From: an uncultured Oscillospiraceae bacterium
GTDB taxonomy: Bacteria; Bacillota; Clostridia; Oscillospirales; Ruminococcaceae
Direction: 5' to 3'
NCBI GenBank assembly: GCA_910587465.1
Contig: CAJUMS010000066.1
Location: forward strand, 1 to 5,736
DNA length: 5,736 bases
The notes under the pieces were generated by a model. That model had not been told where the DNA came from. It did not search any database and was given only the letters and a program-made list of their open reading frames with translations. The position numbers were made by a program, and so were the translations under genes. Shown piece by piece: positions 1-5,735 of the stretch (positions are counted from its first letter, which is position 1; each line of letters opens with the position of its first letter).

Positions 1-131
1 TAACTTACCGCTTTCCCTGTCATGCTATTGTTCCGTTCAGCTTTCGCCTTTCGGTCAGACAGTTCGCCTCCATCGTTACCTTGATGGACAGTACCTTAAT
101 CTGTTTCTTATTGCACCCTATCCGAGCGCAC
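1..131 (-). mobile_element. Group II intron, 5' end (start of domain I), truncated by window edge
   Basis: Read on the minus strand from 131, the sequence opens with GTGCGC, the consensus 5' end of bacterial group II introns. It continues with blocks that I recall from the start of the Lactococcus Ll.LtrB intron: GATAGGGTG (122-114), TTAAGGTACT (99-90), ACCGAAAGGCGAAAGCTGA (56-38 region) and GGAAAGCGGTAAGTTA (16-1). Domain I stems can be drawn: ACAG/CTGT (104-101 with 91-88), CCATC/GATGG (87-83 with 74-70) and CTGTC/GACAG (62-58 with 21-17). Such introns are self-splicing ribozymes that normally carry a reverse transcriptase/maturase gene and move by retrohoming. The EBS1/EBS2 loops, the maturase, domains V-VI and the 3' exon all lie beyond the left edge, so intactness cannot be judged. 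The match to the LtrB-like (IIA) class is from memory, not from a search. Confidence 0.87.
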
Positions 132-548
132 GCCCTTGCTGTCGGTAGTTACAAACGACATTCCTGCTGCGCAGCAGTATTCAATGTTAGGATAGAGGAA
201 ATTCGCGGTCTTACCAACACCGGACGCACCGATCATCAGCGTGTGAATATCCGCGTCATCAACAAGTGCTGTCATTCCGGTCGCCGTTTCATGACAACCT
301 ACGATCAGACCGTCTACGTTTGGAAGCTGCTCTCCATTGCGCCATAACCGCGGTGCGTAGGGGATTTGTTTGTAGGTTCGGGTAACTTCTCCCTTTGTGG
401 CAAAGCGCGCCGTGCCATGCTGACCGTTTCCAACGGGTTTGTTAGGAATACCCTTGAGGGAGTAGTGGTCGCCGATAGCCGCTATCAGCGCGACTATAAG
501 AAAAAAAGCTCCGCATAAGCAGAGCATGATAATTTGTGGTGTGTTCAT
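108..548 (-). CDS. VirD4/TraG-like type IV coupling protein, 5' exon (interrupted by group II intron)
   Basis: This is the N-terminal part of a conjugative coupling ATPase, the membrane protein that brings relaxase-bound DNA to the type IV secretion channel. The start is ATG at 548 because GAAAGGA lies 6-7 bases upstream; an earlier in-frame ATG at 587 has no ribosome binding site. One transmembrane helix spans about residues 5-25. QHGTARFAT follows at 43-51, Walker A GASGVGKT at 107-114, and VTTDSKG, the family's D-x-K-G motif, at 133-139. True exon sequence ends at 132 (139 codons, phase 0). The frame then runs seven codons into the intron and stops at TAA, 110-108. Full-length relatives have roughly 600 residues, so most of the ATPase must lie in a 3' exon outside the window. 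Unspliced, the product would lack Walker B and be inactive. It follows lysR by 46 bases, with none of the usual conjugation genes upstream. Confidence 0.85.
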   Translation of the reverse strand: MNTPQIIMLCLCGAFFLIVALIAAIGDHYSLKGIPNKPVGNGQHGTARFATKGEVTRTYKQIPYAPRLWRNGEQLPNVDGLIVGCHETATGMTALVDDADIHTLMIGASGVGKTANFLYPNIEYCCAAGMSFVTTDSKGVRSDRVQ

Positions 549-594
549 AATTATCCTTTCTTCAAGACAAAAAGTATTTGAAAGCATATCGGAT

Positions 595-1515
595 TTAACC
601 GAATGTCGTCTTATATTCTTCTATATAACCTCTGAAATGCTCCAGATACCGCTCTGCTAAACTGCTTAACGGCTGTTCGGTCGAATGAATATAACCGACC
701 TCCATTACCTCGCTGCTTTTCAGCGGAATAGCGGTTATATCCGAGCCGTTCAAATCGCTGCTGAGAATGCCCGAAGAGATGGTATAGCCGTTCAATCCGA
801 TAAGCAGATTAAACAGCGTTGCGCGGTCGGATACAATGATACTTTTCGGACTTTCATCGGTGCTGTGAAGCTCCTCGGAGAAATAAAAAGAGTTATTCAC
901 GCCCTGATCGTAGGTAAGGCGCGGATATTTAAGCAAATCCTTTCGGGAAACGATCTTCTTTTGTGCAAGCGGATTGCTCCTGCTGACAAAAACGTGCGGC
1001 CTTGCGGTAAACTGCGGAACAAATTCCAATTCGTTTTTCTTCAGAATATGCAGCAGCACTTCCCGATTAAAATTACTCAAAAAAATTATCCCAAGCTCCG
1101 AACGCTGCGTGCGAACGTCCTCTATAATGTCGTTTGTCCGCAATTCGCGCAAAGAAAACTCGTACTTCTCCCGACCGTATTCCTTTACAAGCGATACAAA
1201 GGCGTTCACCGCGAACGCGTAATGCTGCGCCGATACTGCGAAAACTCTTTTTATCGGTTCTCCGTGCTTGTAGGTGTTTTCAAGCAGCTCCGCCTGTTCG
1301 ATGACCTGCCTTGCGTAGGAGAGAAACTTAGTTCCTTCGTCGGAAAGAATAACCCCTCGATTACTGCGGTGAAAAATCGTGATCCCCATTTCCCGCTCCA
1401 GCTCCGAGACAGCCTTTGACAAACTCGGTTGGGCAATGTACAGCCTTTGCGCCGCCGTGGTTATGGAGCCGCAATTTACGATCTCTATCACATATTTCAG
1501 CTGTTGTAAAGTCAA
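595..1515 (-). CDS. LysR-family transcriptional regulator, probable regulator of metE-metF
   Basis: A complete 306-residue LysR-type regulator. The winged helix-turn-helix is at about residues 4-60, with the HTH near 18-37 (SITTAAQRLYIAQPSLSKAV), followed by the linker helix and a type-2 periplasmic-binding-like effector domain from about residue 90. It belongs to a conserved Firmicutes subgroup recognisable by the VSDRATLFNLLIGLNGYTI stretch near the C terminus. I choose TTG at 1515 as the start: it gives the canonical M-T-L-Q-Q-L-K-Y opening, and GGGAAG lies 8 bases upstream (1529-1524). The frame stays open to 1590, but that extension crosses the metF terminator and is not typical of the family. 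LysR proteins are tetrameric activators whose DNA binding responds to a small coinducer; E. coli MetR, which responds to homocysteine, is a functional analogue. Regulation of metE here is inferred from position and from the palindrome upstream of metE; the effector is unknown. Confidence 0.9.
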   Translation of the reverse strand: MTLQQLKYVIEIVNCGSITTAAQRLYIAQPSLSKAVSELEREMGITIFHRSNRGVILSDEGTKFLSYARQVIEQAELLENTYKHGEPIKRVFAVSAQHYAFAVNAFVSLVKEYGREKYEFSLRELRTNDIIEDVRTQRSELGIIFLSNFNREVLLHILKKNELEFVPQFTARPHVFVSRSNPLAQKKIVSRKDLLKYPRLTYDQGVNNSFYFSEELHSTDESPKSIIVSDRATLFNLLIGLNGYTISSGILSSDLNGSDITAIPLKSSEVMEVGYIHSTEQPLSSLAERYLEHFRGYIEEYKTTFG

Positions 1516-1531
1516 TTTCAACACTTCCCAT

Positions 1532-1559
1532 AAAAAATCAAGGGAGAAAACCTCCCTTG
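1532..1559 (-). terminator. Intrinsic terminator after metF
   Basis: On the minus strand an 8-bp perfect stem (CAAGGGAG paired with CTCCCTTG, 1559-1552 and 1546-1539) closes a 5-base loop and is followed by A and six T's (1537-1532). It starts 28 bases after the metF stop codon and should end the metE-metF transcript before lysR. Read on the plus strand, the stem is followed by a weaker TTATTTT run, so it might work in both directions. Confidence 0.88.
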
Positions 1560-1561
1560 TT

Positions 1562-1590
1562 ATTTTAGCATATCGGCGGTAAAATTTCAA
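1562..1590 (-). promoter_or_regulatory. Predicted lysR promoter
   Basis: TTGAAA (1590-1585) and TAAAAT (1567-1562) are separated by exactly 17 bases, and TG stands one base before the -10, giving an extended -10 (TGCTAAAAT). The predicted start point, about 1556-1554, falls within the 5' arm of the metF terminator. A transcript from here would have about 40 bases of leader before the TTG start of lysR. The promoter overlaps the metF stop codon. It is predicted from pattern only. Confidence 0.65.
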
Positions 1591-2459
1591 CCGGGTTTTA
1601 CGGAAATCAAGCTATAAACAGCATTATATATCCGCTCCGCCACATATGCATTGTTCATTGTGTACAGATGAATGCCGTCCACTCCCTGCGTGATCAGGTC
1701 GACTATCTGATCAATGGCATAGGCTATTCCCGCATCATACATGGCTGTGGGATTATCTCCGTATTTTTCAATCACCTTTCGGAATTTCTCGGGCAGTTTT
1801 ATGCCGCATAACTTTACCATACGAGTGATCTGTTTGGCATTCACAACCGGCATTATTCCCGCTTCTATCGGCACATCTATACCGATTTTCCTTGCTCTGT
1901 CAAGAAAATCATAAAAATAACCGTTGTCAAGAAAAAGCTGTGTTATAAGCTGATCCGCGCCTCTGTCAACTTTGTTTTTCAAATGTGTCAAATCCTCTGA
2001 AAGACTATTCGCCTCAAAATGCTTCTCGGGATAACAGGCGGCGATAATATTAAAATCGTACCGCTCCGCCATAAACTCGATCAAATCGCTCGCGTGCGTA
2101 AATCTGCCGTTTGGCGCGGCATTTTCGGAAATATCCCCGCGCAGTGCCAGAATGTTCTCAATGCCGCCCGCCTTTAATCGATCGAGAATACTTACGGCGT
2201 CGCTTTCACTCAGATAAACGCAGGGCAGATGCGCAACGCTTTCAATACCGTATTTGTTTTTCACGTCCGTTGCTATCTGCACCGTTTTATCGCAGTTTGT
2301 GCCGCCGCCGGCTCCGTAGGTCACGCTCACGCAGTCAGGGTGAAGCTTTGAAAGCTCCTCCAAAGTGCTGTAAATTACCGTTTCATCAGAAGTAGGCTTT
2401 GGAGGGAAAACCTCGAAGGACAACACCGTCCGATCACGAAAAAGCTCACTTGTTTTCAT
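1587..2459 (-). CDS. metF: 5,10-methylenetetrahydrofolate reductase
   Basis: MetF is a cytoplasmic FAD-dependent TIM-barrel enzyme that reduces 5,10-methylene-THF to 5-methyl-THF, the methyl donor for MetE next door. The 290-residue protein has the expected full length and motifs: FEVFPPK at 15-21 (the catalytic Glu is residue 16), SVTYGAGGGT at 45-54, AHLPC at 76-80, NILALRGD at 102-109 (the flavin-contacting Asp is 109), then AACYPEKH, ITQLFLDN and GIMPVVNAKQ. The start is ATG at 2459, giving MKTSELF, with AAAGGAG at 2473-2467 seven bases upstream; the in-frame ATG at 2495 would add 12 residues inside metE and is less likely. It overlaps the 3' end of metE by 14 bases, so the two are one transcript and probably translationally coupled. 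A terminator lies just downstream. HLPC replaces the more usual HLTC, a mild change. Confidence 0.96.
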   Translation of the reverse strand: MKTSELFRDRTVLSFEVFPPKPTSDETVIYSTLEELSKLHPDCVSVTYGAGGGTNCDKTVQIATDVKNKYGIESVAHLPCVYLSESDAVSILDRLKAGGIENILALRGDISENAAPNGRFTHASDLIEFMAERYDFNIIAACYPEKHFEANSLSEDLTHLKNKVDRGADQLITQLFLDNGYFYDFLDRARKIGIDVPIEAGIMPVVNAKQITRMVKLCGIKLPEKFRKVIEKYGDNPTAMYDAGIAYAIDQIVDLITQGVDGIHLYTMNNAYVAERIYNAVYSLISVKPG

Positions 2460-4719
2460 TGCGCAGCTCCTTTGCCGCATTGACAAGATTTTCAAGGCTC
2501 GGAACGGTCTCCGCTTTTCCTCTTGTTTTCAGACCGCAGTCCGGATTTACCCACAGCTTTTCCGCGGGGATTTTATCGAGCATTTTGCGCAGAGCTGTCT
2601 TTATCTCCTCCTTTGAGGGAACTCTCGGCGAATGGATATCATACACTCCGGGACCTACCTCGGTGCGGAAATCGTTTGCTTTCAGCACATCGAGAATAGT
2701 CAAATCGGAACGGCTCGCCTCAAAGGTGATAACGTCGGCGTCCATATCGTCAATATCGGTGATTATATCGGCAAACTCGCTGTAACACATATGTGTGTGT
2801 ATCTGTGTTTCGGGTTTTACTCCGCTGTGGACAAGCCTGAATGCGGGAATTGCCCAATCAAGGTAATCGGACTTCCAATCGGATTTTCTGAGCGGCAGCT
2901 TCTCGCGCAATGCCGCTTCGTCGACCTGAATTATCGAGATACCGTTTGCTTCCAGATCAAGAACCTCGTCGCGGATCGCGAGAGCGATTTGCAGCGCGCT
3001 TTCACGCAAAGAAATATCCTCGCGCGGGAACGACCAGTTAAGAATCGTAACAGGACCGGTGAGCATTCCTTTTACGGGCTTGTCGGTGCAGCTCTGCGCG
3101 TATTTCGACCACTTGACGGTCATCGGCTTTGCGCGGGAAATATCTCCCCACACAACGGGCGGTTTAACACAGCGCGTTCCGTAGGATTGTACCCAAGCCT
3201 TTTCGGTGAAGATATATCCGTCAAGACATTCACCGAAATATTCCACCATATCGTTGCGCTCAAATTCTCCGTGAACAAGAACGTCCAGCCCCAGCTTCTC
3301 CTGCAATTCAATGCAGTCCTTAATCCTATTCTTCATAAACTCGTCGTATTGTTCCTCGGAGATCGCGCCCTTTTTAAAATCGGAGCGCGTCATGCGAACC
3401 TCGGCGGTCTGTGGGAACGAACCGATCGTCGTAGTCGGGAACAGGGGCAGCTTAAAGCGGTTTTTCTGCATTTTCTCACGCTCCGAAAATTCGGGCAAGC
3501 GCGTATGATCCTTTTCGGAAAGCTCGTTTACACGGTTATGGACGGCGGCGTTTTCTCCGCTGCGTGTTTCGTTCATCAGCGCAGAATTTGCTTTGAATTC
3601 GGGGGTTTCCCTCGGATCGTGCGATGCGGAGATCTTCTTCAGCTCGGCAAGCTCGCCCAGCTTTTCCTTCGCGAACGCAAAGTGCTTTTTCACATCCTCC
3701 GTGAGCTTTGCTTCGTTTTCAAGAGTATAGGGAACGTGCAGCAGCGAGCAGGAGGTGTTCAGCACAATCTCACCGCATTTTGAAATGATTTTTTCAATAA
3801 TCTCAAGCGTTTTTTCGTAGTTGTTGCGCCATATATTTTTACCGTTCACAATGCCCGCGAAAAGAACCTTATCCTTCGGAAAACCGTTCTTCAATACCAG
3901 ATCAATGGTTTGCTTTCCCTCAACGAAATCAAGCCCTACACCGTCGAACGGCAGTCCGCATAGCTCGTTGTAGCAGTCCCGCACATCTCCGAAATATGTC
4001 TGTAAAAGCACCTTAATGCTGCCCTTGTTTCCGAGGATTTTTTCGTATAATCCGACAAACAATCTCTTGTCGGTTTCGTTCATATCCATAACAAGGCAAG
4101 GCTCGTCAAGCTGAACCCATTCGGCGTTTGCCTCTGAGAATTTCCAAAGGATTTCTATGTAAGCCGCAGCAGTTTCTTCCACAAAGTCCTCTGCTTTTTT
4201 TGTTCCCATAAAACGCGACAGTTTCAGAAAAGTATATGCTCCGATAATAACGGGCTTGGTTTTTACGCCGTTTTGCAGCGCCTCGGAGAACAGATCAAAC
4301 GGTTTGCTTCCGACAAGCCTTATTGCGGTATCGTCGCCGATCTCGGGAACCATATAGTGGTAGTTGGTGTTGAACCACTTCTTCATTGCAAGTGCCTTTA
4401 CGTCGCCTTTTTCGCCTTGATAGCCTCTCGCTGCTGCAAAATATGTATCAAGCTCGGACAGACCGAGATCAAGATATCTTTCGGGGAGAGCGTTCAGCAG
4501 AACCGCCGTATCGAGCATTCCGTCATAGAACGAGAAATCATTGGACGGAATTATATCAAGATCGCTTTTCCTCTGAATTTCAAGGTTTTCATAACGCAGC
4601 TTCTTTGCGGTTTCCTGTAATTCCTCCGAGGATATTTCCCCTTTAAAATATTTCTCGCTCGCGAACTTCAGTTCTCTTTGCGAACCTATTCTCGGATACC
4701 CTATAATTGTAGTTTTCAT
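2446..4719 (-). CDS. metE: Cobalamin-independent methionine synthase
   Basis: MetE transfers the methyl group of 5-methyl-THF (polyglutamate) to homocysteine, making methionine in the cytoplasm without vitamin B12. The 757-residue protein has the full two-barrel form: an N-terminal folate-side domain opening with GYPRIG (7-12), a variable linker, and a C-terminal catalytic domain starting near TTTIGSFPQT. The zinc and homocysteine site is intact: His643 and Cys645 (THMCYSEF), Glu667 (ITFEAS) and Cys728 (NPDCGLKTR). Each is two residues beyond its E. coli counterpart (641, 643, 665, 726). Other conserved stretches are VHGEFERNDMVEYFG, LTGPVTIL and YDIHSPRVPS. The common DEPALRE motif reads DEAALRE here. 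Translation starts at ATG 4719 with GAAAGG about 10 bases upstream. It is the first gene of metE-metF, driven by a promoter about 20 bases upstream of the start codon, and that leader is too short for a SAM or T-box riboswitch. Confidence 0.97.
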   Translation of the reverse strand: MKTTIIGYPRIGSQRELKFASEKYFKGEISSEELQETAKKLRYENLEIQRKSDLDIIPSNDFSFYDGMLDTAVLLNALPERYLDLGLSELDTYFAAARGYQGEKGDVKALAMKKWFNTNYHYMVPEIGDDTAIRLVGSKPFDLFSEALQNGVKTKPVIIGAYTFLKLSRFMGTKKAEDFVEETAAAYIEILWKFSEANAEWVQLDEPCLVMDMNETDKRLFVGLYEKILGNKGSIKVLLQTYFGDVRDCYNELCGLPFDGVGLDFVEGKQTIDLVLKNGFPKDKVLFAGIVNGKNIWRNNYEKTLEIIEKIISKCGEIVLNTSCSLLHVPYTLENEAKLTEDVKKHFAFAKEKLGELAELKKISASHDPRETPEFKANSALMNETRSGENAAVHNRVNELSEKDHTRLPEFSEREKMQKNRFKLPLFPTTTIGSFPQTAEVRMTRSDFKKGAISEEQYDEFMKNRIKDCIELQEKLGLDVLVHGEFERNDMVEYFGECLDGYIFTEKAWVQSYGTRCVKPPVVWGDISRAKPMTVKWSKYAQSCTDKPVKGMLTGPVTILNWSFPREDISLRESALQIALAIRDEVLDLEANGISIIQVDEAALREKLPLRKSDWKSDYLDWAIPAFRLVHSGVKPETQIHTHMCYSEFADIITDIDDMDADVITFEASRSDLTILDVLKANDFRTEVGPGVYDIHSPRVPSKEEIKTALRKMLDKIPAEKLWVNPDCGLKTRGKAETVPSLENLVNAAKELRNENK
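2467..2473 (-). promoter_or_regulatory. metF ribosome binding site inside metE
   Basis: AAAGGAG lies inside the last metE codons (A-K-E-L), seven bases before the metF ATG at 2459. It fixes the metF start and supports coupling of the two overlapping genes. Confidence 0.8.
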
Positions 4720-4746
4720 TTGTATGTTACCTTTCGTTTTTCTTTT

Positions 4747-4775
4747 ATTATAGCATATTTGTTTCGGTATGTGGT
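4747..4775 (-). promoter_or_regulatory. metE-metF promoter (extended -10)
   Basis: The minus strand carries TGCTATAAT (4755-4747), a perfect -10 with the extended TG. The hexamer 17 bases upstream is ACCACA (4775-4770), a poor -35, as expected for an activator-dependent promoter. The predicted start is near 4740, leaving about 20 bases of leader before the metE ATG. The -10 context, ATATGCTATAATA, closely resembles that of the lysR promoter, ATATGCTAAAATA. Confidence 0.75.
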
Positions 4776-4798
4776 AACATCTGTTTTTTATTGCCGGT

Positions 4799-4815
4799 CA
4801 TAGCTATAAGCTATG
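4799..4815. promoter_or_regulatory. Palindromic operator upstream of metE, candidate LysR box
   Basis: CATAGCT-ATA-AGCTATG is a perfect inverted repeat with 7-base arms and a 3-base centre. It contains the LysR-type signature T-N11-A (T4801 to A4813) with dyad symmetry. Its centre, 4807, is about 67 bases upstream of the predicted metE start, matching the usual recognition-site position near -65. No T-run follows on either strand, so it is unlikely to be a terminator. Assignment to the nearby LysR protein is inference. Confidence 0.6.
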
Positions 4816-4834
4816 GTGCGTTTCTTAACTCGGT

Positions 4835-5308
4835 TCATATTCGGAGTATTTTCAGCCTTTGTTGTTCGGCATAATTCACCGTATAGAACGTTCCGCCGTG
4901 CTGCTCCCGAAGATAGCAGATAAGATACCCGCTGTTGTCGACCAAATGGCGGTTGCGGTTGAGCATACAACCGCTTGTGTACCTCGGTGATAGTATCCGC
5001 ACTTTGTCAGCTTGGTCAAGCAAATCATAATACCGTTTCTTCTGTTCCTCATTCCATTTCATCGACTGTTCCTCGGGCGGGCATGGCAAAACCATTACCA
5101 GTCTGATGTGCGGATATTCTTTTTTCAGCTTCAGAACCGTAGTTGCCGCGAGTGCATCAAATCCGACCGCTCCTCCATTGCCAAAGAATACGACTCCGCG
5201 CTCAATCAGTTCTATTATTGCTTTTTCAAGATTTGCACGTAACTTGGAGCAGTTCTCCGGTAACTTACGATGCCCCGAAAAACACGCCACTTTTGATCTT
5301 TCAATCAT
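4835..5308 (-). CDS. SLOG-family (DUF1273/YpsA-like) protein, function unknown
   Basis: A complete 157-residue Rossmann-like protein of the SLOG superfamily, related to DUF1273 and YpsA. The family is predicted to bind nucleotides or nucleotide-like ligands; the role of this branch is not established. Visible motifs are the opening CFSGHRKLP (9-17), the glycine-rich GNGGAVGFDALAA (43-55), VLPCP (73-77) before EEQSMKW, the ADKV/LS segment at about 100-107, GCMLNRNRHLVDNS (113-126) and GGT (137-139) near the C terminus. There is no signal peptide or membrane segment. The start ATG at 5308 has a strong AGGAGG six bases upstream. It is divergent from the XRE gene across a 122-base gap with three matching operators, so the XRE protein probably controls it. 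No clear terminator is visible between it and metE, so some read-through into metE is possible. Such genes are common in phages and conjugative elements. Confidence 0.85.
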   Translation of the reverse strand: MIERSKVACFSGHRKLPENCSKLRANLEKAIIELIERGVVFFGNGGAVGFDALAATTVLKLKKEYPHIRLVMVLPCPPEEQSMKWNEEQKKRYYDLLDQADKVRILSPRYTSGCMLNRNRHLVDNSGYLICYLREQHGGTFYTVNYAEQQRLKILRI

Positions 5309-5326
5309 AAATATCCTCCTCTTACA

Positions 5327-5340
5327 AGTGATTTATCACT
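5327..5340. promoter_or_regulatory. Operator O1 of the divergent switch
   Basis: AGTGAT-TT-ATCACT is a perfect inverted repeat with 6-base arms. It lies between the SLOG -10 and its ribosome binding site, over the predicted start point (about 5334), so a bound repressor should block the SLOG promoter. The arms are identical to those of O2. Confidence 0.75.
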
Positions 5341-5349
5341 ATTATATCA
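5341..5349 (-). promoter_or_regulatory. Promoter -10 of the SLOG gene
   Basis: TGATATAAT on the minus strand is a perfect extended -10 (TATAAT at 5346-5341). No good -35 is present; the expected position, about 5364-5369, lies within operator O2. The predicted start is about 5334, 26 bases before the ATG. Confidence 0.7.
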
Positions 5350-5353
5350 TATT

Positions 5354-5371
5354 TTAGTGATAAATCACTAA
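5354..5371. promoter_or_regulatory. Operator O2 of the divergent switch
   Basis: TTAGTGAT-AA-ATCACTAA is a perfect 18-base inverted repeat. Its 14-base core is the exact reverse complement of O1, and its centre is 29 bases from the O1 centre. It covers the -35 region of the SLOG promoter. Confidence 0.78.
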
Positions 5372-5401
5372 TCTTTTTGCACAAAATATTATAAACTATA
5401 T

Positions 5402-5419
5402 TTAGTGAAATATTACTAA
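5402..5419. promoter_or_regulatory. Operator O3 of the divergent switch (imperfect)
   Basis: TTAGTGAAATATTACTAA keeps the outer arms of O2 (TTAGT/ACTAA) and matches the O1 or O2 core at 11 of 14 positions. It lies 48 bases from O2, centre to centre, directly before the XRE ribosome binding site and over the likely XRE -10 (TATATT, 5397-5402). This is the position expected for autorepression, and the weaker symmetry suggests lower affinity. Confidence 0.6.
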
Positions 5420-5430
5420 GAGGGGATCAT

Positions 5431-5673
5431 ATGGGAGTTTACGAGGTCACTGTCAAGCGTATTCGGGAGCTGTGCAAGGAGCGCGGCATTACGCCGAACG
5501 GTCTGTCCTACGCTGCGGGCATATCACAGTCCACGATTAAGAGCATACTGAACGGCGAAAGCGTCAACCCCGGTATCGCCACGATCAAGAAAATCTGTGA
5601 CGGCTTTGAGATAACAATCGGCGAATTTTTCAGCACCGAGGAATTTAACTCGCTCGAACAGGAATTGGAATAG
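5431..5673 (+). CDS. XRE/Cro-CI-type helix-turn-helix regulator
   Basis: A complete 80-residue single-domain DNA-binding protein of the Cro/CI (XRE) class. The five-helix HTH_3 fold covers about residues 5-68: first helix VKRIRELCKERG (8-19), helix 2 near 22-29, recognition helix SQSTIKSILNG (32-42), then the conserved ATIKKICDGFEITIGEFF tail. There is no separate dimerisation or ligand domain, so it probably acts as a simple dimer on inverted repeats such as O1-O3 in the adjoining gap. The start ATG at 5431 has AGAGGGG about five bases upstream. The XRE promoter is less clear; TATATT at 5397-5402 is a possible -10 with a poor -35. It is divergent from the SLOG gene and is followed after 29 bases by a strong terminator, so it is a one-gene transcript. 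Autorepression and SLOG repression are inferred from operator position. Confidence 0.9.
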   Translation: MGVYEVTVKRIRELCKERGITPNGLSYAAGISQSTIKSILNGESVNPGIATIKKICDGFEITIGEFFSTEEFNSLEQELE

Positions 5674-5702
5674 CTACCCGTTCATCGACATTTGAAACGG
5701 CT

Positions 5703-5735
5703 CGTCCGAGGGAATTTCCTCGGACGTTTCTTGTT
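5703..5735 (+). terminator. Intrinsic terminator after the XRE gene
   Basis: A GC-rich 9-bp perfect stem, CGTCCGAGG (5703-5711) with CCTCGGACG (5718-5726), closes a 6-base loop and is followed by TTTCTTGTT. It ends the XRE transcript. Confidence 0.9.

Noticed and set aside
685..1419. Plus-strand open frame of 244 codons
   Set aside because: It is antisense to the well-supported lysR gene, with no recognisable domain.
583..1576. 10-base direct repeat AGCATATCGG at 583-592 and 1567-1576 flanking lysR
   Set aside because: Many 10-base repeats are expected by chance in a window this size, and there are no inverted ends or transposase to suggest a target duplication.
1516..1590. Longer lysR with ATG at 1590
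   Set aside because: It would add 25 residues encoded across a terminator hairpin and beyond the normal LysR N terminus.
2632..3783. Long open frame (383 codons) on the plus strand
   Set aside because: It lies wholly opposite metE, whose motifs are intact. The translation resembles no family I recognise and has no ribosome binding site, so it is a shadow frame.
4799..4815. Palindrome as terminator of the SLOG gene
   Set aside because: The stem is AT-rich and is followed by GACCGGCAATAAAAAA on the minus strand and GTGCG on the plus strand, with no T-run.
4720..4834. SAM (S-box) or T-box riboswitch before metE
   Set aside because: The whole gap is 115 bases and the predicted leader about 20; none of the conserved riboswitch elements is visible.
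4788..4970. Small minus-strand frame of 60 codons overlapping the end of the SLOG gene
   Set aside because: Out-of-frame shadow with no ribosome binding site and no recognisable domain.
5327..5419. Repeats as a CRISPR array
   Set aside because: The units are short inverted repeats, unevenly spaced and overlapping promoters; they are operators, not spacer-separated direct repeats.
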